From an uncultured Pelagibacteraceae bacterium (GTDB lineage Bacteria > Pseudomonadota > Alphaproteobacteria > Pelagibacterales > AG-422-B15), in NCBI GenBank assembly GCA_902526565.1, contig CABZLP010000004.1:1-64000 (forward strand): 64,000 nt of DNA. The letters run 5' to 3'. The position numbers were made by a program, and so were the translations under genes. Each line of letters opens with the position of its first letter. The stretch's first letter is position 1. The notes under the pieces were generated by a model. The model did no database searches. It had not been told where the DNA came from and saw nothing but the letters and a program-made list of their open reading frames with translations. Shown here in pieces: positions 31,219 to 44,602 of the stretch.

Positions 31219-32549
31219 AAAAAAAATATTTTGGAACAGATGGTATTCGTGCAAGCTCAAACAGCGACAAATTAAATGGACCCACCCTAATTAATCTAGG
31301 GATGGCACTTGGAAAATATTTTACCAAAGGAGATCACAGACATAAAGTTGTTATTGGAAAAGATACCAGGCTTTCAGGTTACATGATCGAACAGGCTTTA
31401 ACATCCGGCTTACTTTCAATGGGCATGGATGTTTTTTTATTTGGTCCAATTCCTACTCCTGCAGTTTCAATGCTAACAAGGTCAATGCGAGCTGACCTTG
31501 GAATTATGATTACAGCCTCACATAATCAATATCAAGATAATGGCTTGAAGATATTTGATAGACTCGGTAACAAGCTCTCTGACGAGACAGAACTAGAGAT
31601 AGAAAATCTAATGGAAAGTAAACTTGAAGAGTCTCTAGTTAAGCCTGAAAACATAGGAAGAGCTCAAAGATTAGAAGATGCAAACGGAAGGTACATAGAA
31701 TATTTGAAAAACACATTTCCAAAGACCCAACGTCTTGATGGATTAAAAATAGTTGTTGATTGCGCTCATGGTGCCTCATATATATCAGCTCCTCTTATCT
31801 TATGGGAGTTAGGAGCAGAGGTAACTCAAATTGGAACTCAGCCAAATGGAATAAATATCAATAATAAATGCGGCTCCACAAATACTGATTTATTAGCAAA
31901 AACTGTAATAGAAAAAAAAGCTGATATAGGCATTGCATTAGACGGAGATGGAGACCGGTTAGCAATAGTTGATGAAAAAGGAAATGTCATTAATGGCGAC
32001 CAAATTCTTGCGTTATTAGCTTTACATATGAGCAAAAAAAACTTACTCCAAAAAAATAAAGTTGTTGGGACCTCGATGGCCAATATAGGATTAGAAAATC
32101 TACTCAATAAGAATAATATTGAATTAGTTAGAGCAAATGTTGGTGATAGGTATGTCAAAGAAAAAATGATCCATGAAAATCTAAATTTAGGTGGAGAGCA
32201 ATCAGGTCATATTATCATGAGGGATTACACATCCTCTGGCGATGGTATTATTGTTGCCCTACAAGTACTTGCTATTATCATGCAAAATAAAAAGCAGGCT
32301 AGTGAAATTTTTAATTTATTTACTCCGCATCCTCAAAAACTTATTAATTTTGAAATTAAAACTAAGAATGTTTTGGAAAATGATGAAACTAAGAATTTTA
32401 TTAAAAAGTGCGAGGAAGAAGTTGCTGGTGAAGGTAGAATCATTGTTAGAATGTCTGGTACTGAACCACTTTTGAGAGTTATGATAGAGTGTAAAAGTCA
32501 GAACAAAATTGATGAATTAACTAAAAACGTTACTAAATATTTTTCTTAA
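31215..32549 (+). CDS. glmM: Phosphoglucosamine mutase
   Basis: YFGTDGIRA, MITASHNQYQDNGLKIF, ALDGDGDRLAIVDE, RMSGTEPLLRVMIE. Confidence 0.97.
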   Translation: MKKKYFGTDGIRASSNSDKLNGPTLINLGMALGKYFTKGDHRHKVVIGKDTRLSGYMIEQALTSGLLSMGMDVFLFGPIPTPAVSMLTRSMRADLGIMITASHNQYQDNGLKIFDRLGNKLSDETELEIENLMESKLEESLVKPENIGRAQRLEDANGRYIEYLKNTFPKTQRLDGLKIVVDCAHGASYISAPLILWELGAEVTQIGTQPNGININNKCGSTNTDLLAKTVIEKKADIGIALDGDGDRLAIVDEKGNVINGDQILALLALHMSKKNLLQKNKVVGTSMANIGLENLLNKNNIELVRANVGDRYVKEKMIHENLNLGGEQSGHIIMRDYTSSGDGIIVALQVLAIIMQNKKQASEIFNLFTPHPQKLINFEIKTKNVLENDETKNFIKKCEEEVAGEGRIIVRMSGTEPLLRVMIECKSQNKIDELTKNVTKYFS

Positions 32550-32561
32550 TATCTAGGATAA

Positions 32562-34735
<2,174 letters not shown>

Positions 34736-34772
34736 ATATTAAATATGGTAGTTATATGCTTATTTTCAATGC

Positions 34773-35744
34773 TCAGCTTTTAATAGAATTTATGAGATTG
34801 CTCAAGTAATCTGGGATAACAGACTGAAATAATTGCACTTTTTCTGTTTTTGGATGAATGAAACCAAGACTTTTTGCATGCAGAGCTTGCCCTGGCAATT
34901 CATTAATTGCGGAAATTGCTCTACTAGATAGTTGTTTTAGTTTTCCTTGAGGCGATCTTCCATACTTCTTATCCCCTATGAGAGGATGCCCCTTATCAGT
35001 CATATGCACTCTAATTTGATGAGTTCTACCAGTATGAAGCTTACATTCAATTACGCTTGCAATTGTATTTCCTTTACTGGTTTTTAAGTTTTCAATGGTT
35101 TTATAATTCGTTATTGCTTCTTTACCTTTTATCTTAGAGCTCATCATTTTTGTTCTATTCTTATTACTTCTTGAAATAAAAGATGATATTTTTCCATTTG
35201 CGGGCTTTATTATTCCCCAACAGACAGCAAAGTATTCTCTTTTAATCGAATGATCAGCAAATTGAAGCGAAAGGTATTGATGACAGAAATCATTTTTTGC
35301 CACAACAACGAGTCCACTTGTATCTTTATCTATTCGATGAACTATCCCAGGTCTTTGTGAGTCTCCTACAAATTTTAAACTGTTTCCACAATGATTAATT
35401 AAAGCATTTACAATTGTACCTGATTTATTGCCAGCACCCGGGTGCATTACAATTCCAGCAGGTTTATCAATTACAATTAGATCTTCATCCTCATAAATAA
35501 CATTAAGATCTATTTTTTCACTTTTCAAAGAAGTCTCATTTTTAATTTCTTCTGTAACTTTAATTTTATCCTTAAAAGAAATTTTATAGTCTGGATCTTG
35601 CCTTTTACCATTCACAAGTACCATTTTATTATTTATTAAAAGCTTAATTTTTGATCGGCTCAGATGAGAGAGTTCTAATGAAATATATTTGTCAAGTCTT
35701 AGCCCGCTATACTTGATATTATTGACTTTATATTCATAGATCAT
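34773..35744 (-). CDS. rluD: RluD/RluA-family pseudouridine synthase
   Basis: DKPAGIVMHPGAG, RPGIVHRIDKDTSGLVVVAKND, ECKLHTGRTHQIRVHM. Confidence 0.9.
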   Translation of the reverse strand: MIYEYKVNNIKYSGLRLDKYISLELSHLSRSKIKLLINNKMVLVNGKRQDPDYKISFKDKIKVTEEIKNETSLKSEKIDLNVIYEDEDLIVIDKPAGIVMHPGAGNKSGTIVNALINHCGNSLKFVGDSQRPGIVHRIDKDTSGLVVVAKNDFCHQYLSLQFADHSIKREYFAVCWGIIKPANGKISSFISRSNKNRTKMMSSKIKGKEAITNYKTIENLKTSKGNTIASVIECKLHTGRTHQIRVHMTDKGHPLIGDKKYGRSPQGKLKQLSSRAISAINELPGQALHAKSLGFIHPKTEKVQLFQSVIPDYLSNLINSIKS

Positions 35745-35758
35745 TAATAGTATTTTAA

Positions 35759-36031
35759 ATGAACCAGAGAATTTTACTATTCATAGTTATTCTTTTAGGA
35801 TTTTTTATTATTGTTGGAACAACTGTGGTTATTACAACTGTAATTGAAAGATCGAAAAATGTTGAGTTTTTCGAAAACACTAATGATACTGAATTTCATA
35901 GCACATGTGGAACATCAGGCATTGAAGATGTCATTAAACTTGAAGATCAAAAAATATTGATCAAATGTTTTGATGGTCCAGTATATATTTACGACTCTAA
36001 GAAAAACCAGATTATTACAAAAATCAATTAA
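35759..36031 (+). CDS. Membrane-anchored hypothetical protein
   Basis: One N-terminal TM and a short soluble domain; between rluD and the GMC gene. Confidence 0.55.
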   Translation: MNQRILLFIVILLGFFIIVGTTVVITTVIERSKNVEFFENTNDTEFHSTCGTSGIEDVIKLEDQKILIKCFDGPVYIYDSKKNQIITKIN

Positions 36032-37620
36032 TTATTTGCAATTAAATCAGATGCTTTTTCAGCAATCATTACAGTTGATGCATTTAAATTACCAGTAATG
36101 ATATTAGGCATAATTGATGCATCTATGACTCTTAGACTATCTATTCCGTATACTCTGAGTTCTTCGTCTACCACTGATCGATCATCCTTTCCCATTTTAC
36201 ACGTACATGATGGGTGGTATGCAGTATCTCCTTTATGTCTTATAAAATTATTAAGATCTTCATCATTATTTATATTGCTTCCTGGTGAGATTTCATCTCC
36301 TCTATATTCATCGAATTCCTTTTGATTAAATATCTCCCTTGCAATTTTTATTCCCTCTCGCATTTCTCTAAGATCATGTTCGGTTTGCATATAATTGAAT
36401 TGGATGGAAGGTGTATCGTTTGGATTGTTTGATTTTAATTTTACCGTTCCTCTGCTAGTAGGTCGCATCGGTCCAACATGTGCTTGAAAAGCATGGTAGG
36501 TAGAACTCTCTCTACCATGATCTAAAACTAAAGATGGAAAAAAATGAAATTGTATATTTGGATAATCAGACATTTCATTGCTTTTCACAAAGCCACCTGT
36601 TTCTAGATTAGAGTGCGCTGCAACACCTGTTTTAAACAAAAACCATTCGGCACCTATCAATGCCATTTTTAATGGGTTCTGAGCACTGTGCAATGTTACA
36701 GGCTTCTTACATTTATATTGAACATAGGTTTCAAGATGATCTTGTAAATTTTTACCAACTCCCTCTAAACACTCTACTGGCTCAATGTTATGTTTTGATA
36801 ATTCATTCTCTGGACCAATTCCAGAAAGCATGAGTAATTGAGGTGAATTTATAGCTCCAGCAGAAAGAAGGACCTCTTTAGTTGAAAAATACTTATTATT
36901 TTTACCATTCGCTTTGCATTCAACTCCAACAGCTTTTTTATTTTCAAATAGTATCTTATTTACAGTTACGTTAGTTAATATCTCCAAGTTTGATCTGTGC
37001 TTTATTGGATGAAGATATGTAACGCTTGTACTTTGTCTCTTTCCATTAAAAATAGTTGTATCCATTAAACCAAAACCTTCTTGTTCTTTACCATTCATAT
37101 CATTATTTATTTGATACCCAGCTTGTTGCGCGGCATTTAAATAAACTTGACTAAGAATATTACCATTTGTGGATCTTGACAGTTTCAAAGGTCCTGAATC
37201 TCCTCGAAAATTTGAGTCCAAGCCCTCAACTGACTCAGATTTTTTAAAATAGGGCAAAACTTTTTCGTAAGTCCAATCTGTTAAACCTAACTGGCCCCAG
37301 TTATCAAAATCTTTTGCATTGCCTCTAACATGAACCATTCCATTGTGCGAGGAACTTCCTCCCAACATCTTACCTCTGGGACAGAACATAGTCCTATTAT
37401 GCATAAATGGTTCTGGCTCTGATTCATAAAGATAGTTATATTTTGGATCGTGCATTGTATAAAGCAGTGCTGCAGGCATTGCAGTTTTCCATGTCTTGTC
37501 TGAAGGTCCCGATTCTATAAGTAGGACATTAATAGAGGTATTTGCTGAAAGGCGATTAGCTAGTACACAACCAGCGCTACCAGCTCCAATTATAATATAA
37601 TCAAAGTTATTTAATTTCAT
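36028..37620 (-). CDS. GMC oxidoreductase, choline-dehydrogenase-like
   Basis: YIIIGAGSAGCVLANRLS, RGKMLGGSSSHNGMVHVRG, C-terminal YHPSCTCKMG...VIDASIMPNIITGNLNA; next to betaine transport genes. Confidence 0.85.
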   Translation of the reverse strand: MKLNNFDYIIIGAGSAGCVLANRLSANTSINVLLIESGPSDKTWKTAMPAALLYTMHDPKYNYLYESEPEPFMHNRTMFCPRGKMLGGSSSHNGMVHVRGNAKDFDNWGQLGLTDWTYEKVLPYFKKSESVEGLDSNFRGDSGPLKLSRSTNGNILSQVYLNAAQQAGYQINNDMNGKEQEGFGLMDTTIFNGKRQSTSVTYLHPIKHRSNLEILTNVTVNKILFENKKAVGVECKANGKNNKYFSTKEVLLSAGAINSPQLLMLSGIGPENELSKHNIEPVECLEGVGKNLQDHLETYVQYKCKKPVTLHSAQNPLKMALIGAEWFLFKTGVAAHSNLETGGFVKSNEMSDYPNIQFHFFPSLVLDHGRESSTYHAFQAHVGPMRPTSRGTVKLKSNNPNDTPSIQFNYMQTEHDLREMREGIKIAREIFNQKEFDEYRGDEISPGSNINNDEDLNNFIRHKGDTAYHPSCTCKMGKDDRSVVDEELRVYGIDSLRVIDASIMPNIITGNLNASTVMIAEKASDLIANN

Positions 37621-37665
37621 GAAATGATTTTATCAAACATTGTATTTATAGTACAACATTAGATA

Positions 37666-38562
37666 ATGTTAAAAAACTTAAATCCAAGTTTAGCAATAGT
37701 ATTATCTACTCTGCTTTGGGGAACATGGTGGTATCCTCTTCGTTTGTTAAATGAGTATGCAAGCAATAATGCAATACCTCTAACATTAAGCTTTATGCTT
37801 GCTGGTGTTTTTCTTCTAAGTTTTTCACTACGAAACGTACATTTACTTACCAAAAAAAATATAATTCTTACAATAATTGCAGCGACTGCTGGTGCGGCTG
37901 CAATGTGCCTATATAATGAGGGACTGTTACGTGGTAATGTTGCAAGGATTTTAATATTTTTTTACCTTACAGCTGTTTGGAGTACAATTATTGAAATTGT
38001 ATTTTTAAGAACTCCTTTAACTATACATAGGGCTTTTTCCATAGCAGCAGGTTTCACGGGTCTTTTTATTATAACAGGGTTAGATAAAGGTAATATTTTG
38101 CCAAGTTCTCTTGCCGATATATTTGGCATCGCCTCAGGTTTTTTGTGGTCAGTTTGTGCAACTATAATAAGAATTAATAAGGAATTGGACGTTAACTTTG
38201 GAACTTCAATCTTTATTCTCATTGGTGGATTATTTGTTATTATTGCGACACTTTTACCTAATGGACAAGTACTTATAGGTTTCAATTCTGAAATAATGTA
38301 TAATACTTACATTATCATTCTCATTTTCGCTTTCATTTGGTTGCTTCCTGGATACTGGCTTATCACTTTCGGCCAAGATCAAGTAGATCCAGGTAGAGCT
38401 GGAATTTTACTTATGTTCGAAGTTGTTATTGGCATTATATCTGCATATCTTTTAGCCAATGAAATTATTACGATGCGAGAATTTATTGGCGCGGTATTTG
38501 TTATGAGCGCTCCATTGATTGAAATTTATGCTGGAAATAAATTATATAAATCAGTAGTTTAG
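37666..38562 (+). CDS. EamA/DMT-family transporter
   Basis: About ten TM segments, duplicated EamA-like organisation. Confidence 0.75.
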   Translation: MLKNLNPSLAIVLSTLLWGTWWYPLRLLNEYASNNAIPLTLSFMLAGVFLLSFSLRNVHLLTKKNIILTIIAATAGAAAMCLYNEGLLRGNVARILIFFYLTAVWSTIIEIVFLRTPLTIHRAFSIAAGFTGLFIITGLDKGNILPSSLADIFGIASGFLWSVCATIIRINKELDVNFGTSIFILIGGLFVIIATLLPNGQVLIGFNSEIMYNTYIIILIFAFIWLLPGYWLITFGQDQVDPGRAGILLMFEVVIGIISAYLLANEIITMREFIGAVFVMSAPLIEIYAGNKLYKSVV

Positions 38563-38650
38563 CGTTTATAAATATTTAAAAAAAAATTATACTTTTTTTA
38601 CCTAGATAGAGACCTAGTTATATGTTTCAATCTATTAATAATAAAACAAA

Positions 38651-39658
38651 TTGGAGAAAATAATGAATTTTTTTAAGAGAATTTTTTTTGCTGCTGTCTT
38701 TGCAGTAAGCTTCGGATCTCTTAGTTCGACAGCCAATGCTTGCGGCACAATAACAGTTGCTGAAATGAACTGGGCATCTGCTGAAATGTTTGCGCATGTC
38801 GATAAGATGATTCTTGAAAATGGTTATGGTTGTGATGTAGAGCTTGTTCCAGGTGATACTATGCCAACCGCGACATCTATGATGGAAAAAGGTGAGCCAG
38901 ATGTAGCTCCTGAATTATGGATAAATGCTGTTAGAGTTGCACTTGATGCAGCAACGAGCGAAGGAAGATTACATTACGCAGCTGAAGTTTTATCTGACAC
39001 TGGTGAAGAAGGCTGGTGGATTCCTCAATATATGGCCGATGCTAACCCCGACATTCAAACTGTATATGATGTACTAGAACGTCCTGAATTATTTCCTCAT
39101 CCTGAAGGAGGAAATGGTGCAATTTATACTTGTCCCTCAGGTTGGAATTGTCAAATAAGTACTGGTAATTTGTTTAATGCATATGGAATGGAAGCTAAAG
39201 GTTTTAGGCTTGTAGATCCTGGTTCTGGTGGTGCTCTTGCTGGAGCAATTGCTGAAGCTTATAACAAAGGCGAGGGATGGCTTGGATATTACTGGGCACC
39301 AACAGCTGTATTGGGAAAATACCCAATGAAAAAACTTAGCTTTGGAGTAGAACACAGTAAAGAAGAGTGGGACAATTGTACTTCTCAAGACGGATGTGCA
39401 AATCCAAAACCTAACGCATGGGTTGTATCTGAAGTTTATACAGTTGTGACTGACAACTTCAAAAATGAGTCAGCAACGGGTATGGAATATATCTCAAAAC
39501 GAGCACTTCCTAACTCAACTGTAAATGCTTTGCTTGCTTGGAAAGATGATAATCAGGCAACTGGTGAAGACACTGCAATTTACTTCTTAGAAAATTACAC
39601 TGAATGGCATGACTGGGTAGACAGTAGTGCACGTTCAAAAGTAGAAGCAGCTTTATAA
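38651..39658 (+). CDS. Glycine betaine/proline-type ABC transporter substrate-binding protein
   Basis: Signal peptide; TVAEMNWASAEMFAHVDKMILENGYGCDVELVPGDT; GEGWLGYYWAPTAVLGKYPM; followed by permease and ATPase. Confidence 0.88.
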   Translation: MEKIMNFFKRIFFAAVFAVSFGSLSSTANACGTITVAEMNWASAEMFAHVDKMILENGYGCDVELVPGDTMPTATSMMEKGEPDVAPELWINAVRVALDAATSEGRLHYAAEVLSDTGEEGWWIPQYMADANPDIQTVYDVLERPELFPHPEGGNGAIYTCPSGWNCQISTGNLFNAYGMEAKGFRLVDPGSGGALAGAIAEAYNKGEGWLGYYWAPTAVLGKYPMKKLSFGVEHSKEEWDNCTSQDGCANPKPNAWVVSEVYTVVTDNFKNESATGMEYISKRALPNSTVNALLAWKDDNQATGEDTAIYFLENYTEWHDWVDSSARSKVEAAL

Positions 39659-39670
39659 AATAATAATATT

Positions 39671-39691
39671 GCGGGCTAATAATTAGCCCGC
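39671..39691 (+). other. Intercistronic hairpin between ABC binding protein and permease
   Basis: GCGGGCTAA TAA TTAGCCCGC, perfect 9-bp stem with triloop; not followed by a T-tract. Confidence 0.85.
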
Positions 39692-39701
39692 ATTATATTC
39701 A

Positions 39702-40598
39702 ATGAGTTTATCAGAATTTTTTATTACTTTTCCTGAAATGAGTAAGGAAAGTCTTCGGATATTTAAAAAGTCCATAGATGGGGCTTATAGGAACTTCTCA
39801 AGAGAATATGGCGATGCAATTGAAGCTGTATTTGATCCTGTATTATATTTTTTAGTTTGGTTTGAAAAACTATTACAAAACTCACCTTGGCCATTAGTAA
39901 TTTTAGTAATTCTTATACTAGTTTATTTAGGCAGCAGAAGTATCTATCTAACAATTGGATCGTTATTTGCACTACTTCTTATAGGCTACTTTGGTATGTG
40001 GGAAGATACAATGTCAACTGTCAGTATCATTGGCGTATGTACTTTCATGTCTATAGGTCTTGGAATACCAATTGGCATTGCAATGTCAAACTCTGACCGA
40101 GCTCGAGCCGCCATTACCCCTATTCTTGATGTTATGCAAACTATGCCTTCATTTGTATATTTGATTCCAGTCGTAATGCTTTTAGGAATTGGAAAAATCC
40201 CAGGTTTACTTGCAGTTATTATTTATGCCATCCCCCCCATTATTAGACTAACTGACTTAGGAATTAGAGAAGTTGATAAGGAAGTTCTTGAAGCGGCAGA
40301 TGCTTTTGGCGCAAATAAGAGGCAAAAGTTATTTAGAGTTCAATTGCCACTTGCTTTACCTACTATATTTGCAGGAATTAACCAAACTATAATGATGGCA
40401 CTAGCAATGGTTGTCATAGCCTCGATGATTGGAGTTAAGGGTCTTGGTCAGCCAGTATTAAAGGCAATTACCAACCAGTATTTTACTATGGGATTACTTA
40501 ATGGACTTGCTATTGTCGCATTAGCAATAATATTTGATCGAGTTTCTCAATCTTTTGGAAAAAGATTACAACAACATAGGTCAGGTTCTCGTGAATAA
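39702..40598 (+). CDS. Glycine betaine/proline ABC transporter permease
   Basis: ProW-like: ILDVMQTMPSFVYLIPVVMLLGIGKIPG, EAADAFGANKRQKLFRVQLPLALPTIFAGINQT. Confidence 0.92.
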   Translation: MSLSEFFITFPEMSKESLRIFKKSIDGAYRNFSREYGDAIEAVFDPVLYFLVWFEKLLQNSPWPLVILVILILVYLGSRSIYLTIGSLFALLLIGYFGMWEDTMSTVSIIGVCTFMSIGLGIPIGIAMSNSDRARAAITPILDVMQTMPSFVYLIPVVMLLGIGKIPGLLAVIIYAIPPIIRLTDLGIREVDKEVLEAADAFGANKRQKLFRVQLPLALPTIFAGINQTIMMALAMVVIASMIGVKGLGQPVLKAITNQYFTMGLLNGLAIVALAIIFDRVSQSFGKRLQQHRSGSRE

Positions 40599-41607
40599 GA
40601 CGAAGATCAAAATATCTAACCTTTATAAAATTTTTGGCAATAACTCTAAAAAATATATTCCAAAAGTACGTAACGGTATGTCAAAAGATGAACTACTTAC
40701 TAAATATAATCATGTATTAGGTTTAGATGACATCAATTTGAATGTTGCTGAACAATCTATACAGGTAGTCATGGGTTTATCTGGGTCAGGCAAGTCAACA
40801 TTAATAAGACATATAAACAGATTGATTGAACCAACGGAGGGAAGTGTATTAATTGATGATCAAGATATTACAAAACTGAATAACTCTGAATTACTTGAAT
40901 TCAGAAGAAATCGAACTGGTATGGTCTTTCAGAGGTTTGCTCTTTTTCCTCATCAGAATATTATTGATAATGTTAAATTTGGTCTCAGTATAAAAAATAT
41001 AGAAAAAGCAGAATCAAATGACAAAGCAAAGTTCTGGATTGATAAAGTGGGCTTAAATGGTTTTGAATATAAGTTTCCTAATCAGTTATCAGGAGGAATG
41101 CAACAAAGGGTCGGCTTAGCAAGAGCTCTTGCAACTGATCCAGATATCCTGCTGATGGACGAGGCTTTTAGTGCTCTTGATCCACTAATCAGAACTGATA
41201 TGCAAGACCAGCTATTAGAGTTACAAAAAAATTTAAAAAAAACTATTATGTTTATAACCCATGACCTTGATGAGGCATTAAAATTAGGTGATCGTATTTC
41301 AATACTTAACGGCGGGAAACTTGTTCAAGATGGCACTGCTGAGGACATATTAATGAGTCCAGCTGATGAGTACGTCAAAAACTTTGTAAAAGACGTTAAT
41401 AGAGCTAAAGTTTTAAAAATAAAATCAATTATGAATTTTTCAGGAGTACAGAATAATTCTGATGCTTTTGTAAAACTAGATGACAATATAGAAAGCTGTT
41501 TGCCAAAAATACTTGAAAGCGAGCATGAATTAAATGTATTTGATGATAAGAACAAATTCGTAGGCTCAATCTCAAGAAATAATGTTGCCGATATTCTTAA
41601 AAATTAA
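40591..41607 (+). CDS. Glycine betaine/proline ABC transporter ATP-binding protein (GTG start)
   Basis: GLSGSGKSTLIRHINRLIEPTEG, LSGGMQQRVGLARALATDPDILLMDEAFSALDPLIR. Start revised from 40534 to GTG 40591 (MNKTKIKISNLYKIFG). Confidence 0.92.
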   Translation: MNKTKIKISNLYKIFGNNSKKYIPKVRNGMSKDELLTKYNHVLGLDDINLNVAEQSIQVVMGLSGSGKSTLIRHINRLIEPTEGSVLIDDQDITKLNNSELLEFRRNRTGMVFQRFALFPHQNIIDNVKFGLSIKNIEKAESNDKAKFWIDKVGLNGFEYKFPNQLSGGMQQRVGLARALATDPDILLMDEAFSALDPLIRTDMQDQLLELQKNLKKTIMFITHDLDEALKLGDRISILNGGKLVQDGTAEDILMSPADEYVKNFVKDVNRAKVLKIKSIMNFSGVQNNSDAFVKLDDNIESCLPKILESEHELNVFDDKNKFVGSISRNNVADILKN

Positions 41608-42746
41608 GGATTTAAATTATTCAAATAATTTAGTCTTCCTATTATTTCATCTCTATCGATATAATATCCCTGTAAGTGCCTCTCACCAGAATTGGCATCG
41701 TATTCTTTTCGACCGTGAAGTACTCGTCTATTGTTAAAGCTGAATATATCCCCAGCTTTAAGTCTGAAATTTATTTCAAATTTAGGATCGTGGAGTAAAG
41801 CGATTAGTTTTCGGTAGGCTTGGTAAAACTTATCCATTTGGTTGGGGTTACAGTCCATAACTCCCATATAAGCAACACTAAACCTTATATCGTTAAAATC
41901 ATTATTGTGATCTAAAGAAAATAGAGGTTTATGCATTACCCTTATAGCATTTGAAGTATAATCTCTATTTACAAATTTTACAGGAGTCTCTAAGAGAGTT
42001 TCAAAATATTCTGTAAAATTTTCTTTCATGTAACTAGCAACTTTGAACCCATCTACTGCGACCGACTCGCCTCCAGAAGCATTATTGATCAAGCAATGCA
42101 AGAATTGATATCCTGGTGCTATTTCATAGTATGGAAGATCTAAATGGTTCCTTAATGCAGCTGCGGTATAAGCTGAATTGTTAGGATTAGGAATATCAAT
42201 AACCTCAAAAGGTGTTTTAAAAAATGTTTCTCTATGATGACTAATATTAGCAATAACATCAAAACCGGATTCCTTATCCGTAGGTGCATTCTTAACAATA
42301 GAAATACCTTTGTAGTGAAGTTGCTCAAGCCACTTTTTAATTCCATCATCTCCACTAATAATTTCTTTATAGTCTATTTGAATGTCCTCAAAATTACTTT
42401 CTATACTATGATCCCACAGAAAATATGGCGAAATATACTTTTTTTTACTTTTAAGTGTATAGCAATTATGTCTTAGCCAATCGCTATCATAGTAGCTTGT
42501 ATGATCACCTTCACTCCATTCAATCTCAAGCGCCCCTTTATCATTTATCTTATAAGACTTTGGATGAATATCATCTGTAACCGTTAAAAGGTTAAAAGTT
42601 CTCTCTCTTGCGGTTGGATGAACTTCCGATGGACAATTATCTCTCAGCCATAAAAAATTAAATTTACTTTGTTCACCATCGCTCCAATCAACTAGAATTG
42701 ATTTTCCATTCCGTTTCAATGATGCAATAGATGGATTTTGACTCAT
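41604..42746 (-). CDS. Gamma-butyrobetaine dioxygenase-like (TauD/TfdA family)
   Basis: FLWLRDNCPSEVHP N-domain, HLDLPYYEIAPGYQFLHCL HxD motif, NRRVLHGRKEY...HLQGYYIDRDE; co-directional with carnitine DH and BKACE. Confidence 0.85.
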   Translation of the reverse strand: MSQNPSIASLKRNGKSILVDWSDGEQSKFNFLWLRDNCPSEVHPTARERTFNLLTVTDDIHPKSYKINDKGALEIEWSEGDHTSYYDSDWLRHNCYTLKSKKKYISPYFLWDHSIESNFEDIQIDYKEIISGDDGIKKWLEQLHYKGISIVKNAPTDKESGFDVIANISHHRETFFKTPFEVIDIPNPNNSAYTAAALRNHLDLPYYEIAPGYQFLHCLINNASGGESVAVDGFKVASYMKENFTEYFETLLETPVKFVNRDYTSNAIRVMHKPLFSLDHNNDFNDIRFSVAYMGVMDCNPNQMDKFYQAYRKLIALLHDPKFEINFRLKAGDIFSFNNRRVLHGRKEYDANSGERHLQGYYIDRDEIIGRLNYLNNLNP

Positions 42747-42749
42747 AGC

Positions 42750-43721
42750 TTATTTAAATTTGTTATATTTTTTGTCCCAATTTGGAAACTTATTCTTTTG
42801 ATTTTTATTTAAAGTTTTCATAATTTCAATCAAAAATAAATCTCTTTGCTCCTCAAGCTCTTTGATGCTAAATTTTCCAGCCTGTTTTTTCGTGCCAGAA
42901 ATCATTGATTCTTTTAGTTTACTAGATAATTCAGGTGCTTTCAATTTAGTCCAAGGCAGCTTTAGAGCAGGACCAAACTGCTCTAACATATGTTTCATTC
43001 CCGTTTCTCCACCAGCTAAATGAAATGTTAAACATACCCCCATAAAAGCCCATCTTAATCCAGGCCCGTACACAATAGCGTCATCAACTTCTTCAGTTGA
43101 TGCTACGCCATCATTTATTATATGCAAGGCCTCACGCCATAAAGCTTCTTGAAGTCTATCTGAAATGTATCCTTCTATCTCTTTTCGAACAACAAGGGGT
43201 CGCATTCCAATATGTTCATATATTTTTTTTAATTTTTTTACATTTGTATGACTAGTCTTTTTACCAGCTACAATCTCAACAAGCGGTAACAAGTATACTG
43301 GATTAAATGGATGTCCAATTAATACCCTTTCAGGAAATTTACATGTAGATTGAATTTTTGATGGTAGTAATCCAGAGGAACTGGATGCAATTATAATATT
43401 TTTTGGAATGACATTATCAATTTTTTTTAGAATATTTTTTTTAATTTTTTCATTCTCAGGTACGTTTTCCTGAACGAAGGTTGTTTCATGTAAAGCGTCA
43501 TCTATGTTAGTAAAAACTTTAAGTTTCTTCAACGAAGCATTTTTGTTTAAACCTATCTTTTTAAGACTTTTAAATGCAAAGTGAACATTTTTTTTTAATT
43601 TCTCAAGTGAGTCAATATTTGGGTCATAAGCTTTAACAATATAGCCTTTAGCAAGAAATCGTGCCACCCATCCAGCACCAATTACACCTGTTCCAATAAT
43701 CGAAACAATTTTTTTTTTCAA
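42750..43721 (-). CDS. L-carnitine dehydrogenase-like 3-hydroxyacyl-CoA dehydrogenase family protein
   Basis: [91 protein letters not shown]. Confidence 0.87.
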   Translation of the reverse strand: MKKKIVSIIGTGVIGAGWVARFLAKGYIVKAYDPNIDSLEKLKKNVHFAFKSLKKIGLNKNASLKKLKVFTNIDDALHETTFVQENVPENEKIKKNILKKIDNVIPKNIIIASSSSGLLPSKIQSTCKFPERVLIGHPFNPVYLLPLVEIVAGKKTSHTNVKKLKKIYEHIGMRPLVVRKEIEGYISDRLQEALWREALHIINDGVASTEEVDDAIVYGPGLRWAFMGVCLTFHLAGGETGMKHMLEQFGPALKLPWTKLKAPELSSKLKESMISGTKKQAGKFSIKELEEQRDLFLIEIMKTLNKNQKNKFPNWDKKYNKFK

Positions 43722-44602
43722 CTTTTTAATCCAAGATGTATTCTTGCTTCATCAGGACTCATTACATTTGAACCTAAATTATTAATTATTGTAGCAGCTT
43801 TTTCAACAAGCGATCCATTCGTAGCATAAACACCTTTTTCTAAATAAAGATTGTCCTCAAGTCCAACTCTAACATTGCCTCCTAATAAAACAGCTTGTGC
43901 TACCATCGGCATTTGATTAATTCCGATTCCAAATGCGCCCCAGTTACTGCCTTTAGGTATCATATCAACCATGTTTTTCATTGACCCAGTGGTTGCAGGC
44001 GCACCGTAAGGTATACCTAAACAAATTTGAAACAATGACGGCTGATCTAGTAAGCCCTCTTCTAACATTTGATTTGCAAACCATAGATGACCTGTATCAA
44101 AGACTTCTAGTTCAGGTTTTACTCCTAATTCTTGAATTCTCTTAGCACCTATTCTTAATTGTTCAGGAGTTCCAACATAGATCATATTTCCGTCACCAAA
44201 ATTTAGAGTTCCACAATCTAAGGAACATATATCAGGCAGTAGTTCTTCAACATGACTGAGTCTTTCAAGTGCATTTACAAAATCAGTATTAGAACCAAAG
44301 TTTAACAAATCATCTTCTGGACCAATTTCTATATCTCCTCCCATTCCACTTGTAAGATTAATTATCACATTGGTTCCGCTATCTTTAATTCGGCTTATAA
44401 CTTCTTTGTAAAGTTCATTATCCCGGGATCCCTGTCCAGTTTCAGGATTTCGAACATGAATATGGGCTATGGCAGCTCCAGCATTAGCAGCCTCAATAGA
44501 CGCGTTTGCTATTTGTTCAGGAGTAACAGGAATATTAGGATGCTTTCCAACAGAGTCTCCTGATCCAGTAACTGCACAAGAAATTATAACATTTTTATTC
44601 AT
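43718..44602 (-). CDS. BKACE (DUF849) beta-keto acid cleavage enzyme, probable 3-dehydrocarnitine cleavage
   Basis: [68 protein letters not shown]. Confidence 0.87.
   Translation of the reverse strand: MNKNVIISCAVTGSGDSVGKHPNIPVTPEQIANASIEAANAGAAIAHIHVRNPETGQGSRDNELYKEVISRIKDSGTNVIINLTSGMGGDIEIGPEDDLLNFGSNTDFVNALERLSHVEELLPDICSLDCGTLNFGDGNMIYVGTPEQLRIGAKRIQELGVKPELEVFDTGHLWFANQMLEEGLLDQPSLFQICLGIPYGAPATTGSMKNMVDMIPKGSNWGAFGIGINQMPMVAQAVLLGGNVRVGLEDNLYLEKGVYATNGSLVEKAATIINNLGSNVMSPDEARIHLGLKS

Noticed and set aside
32242-32475. Same-strand out-of-frame ORF within glmM
   Set aside because: Leu/Lys-rich translation from another frame of an intact conserved gene.
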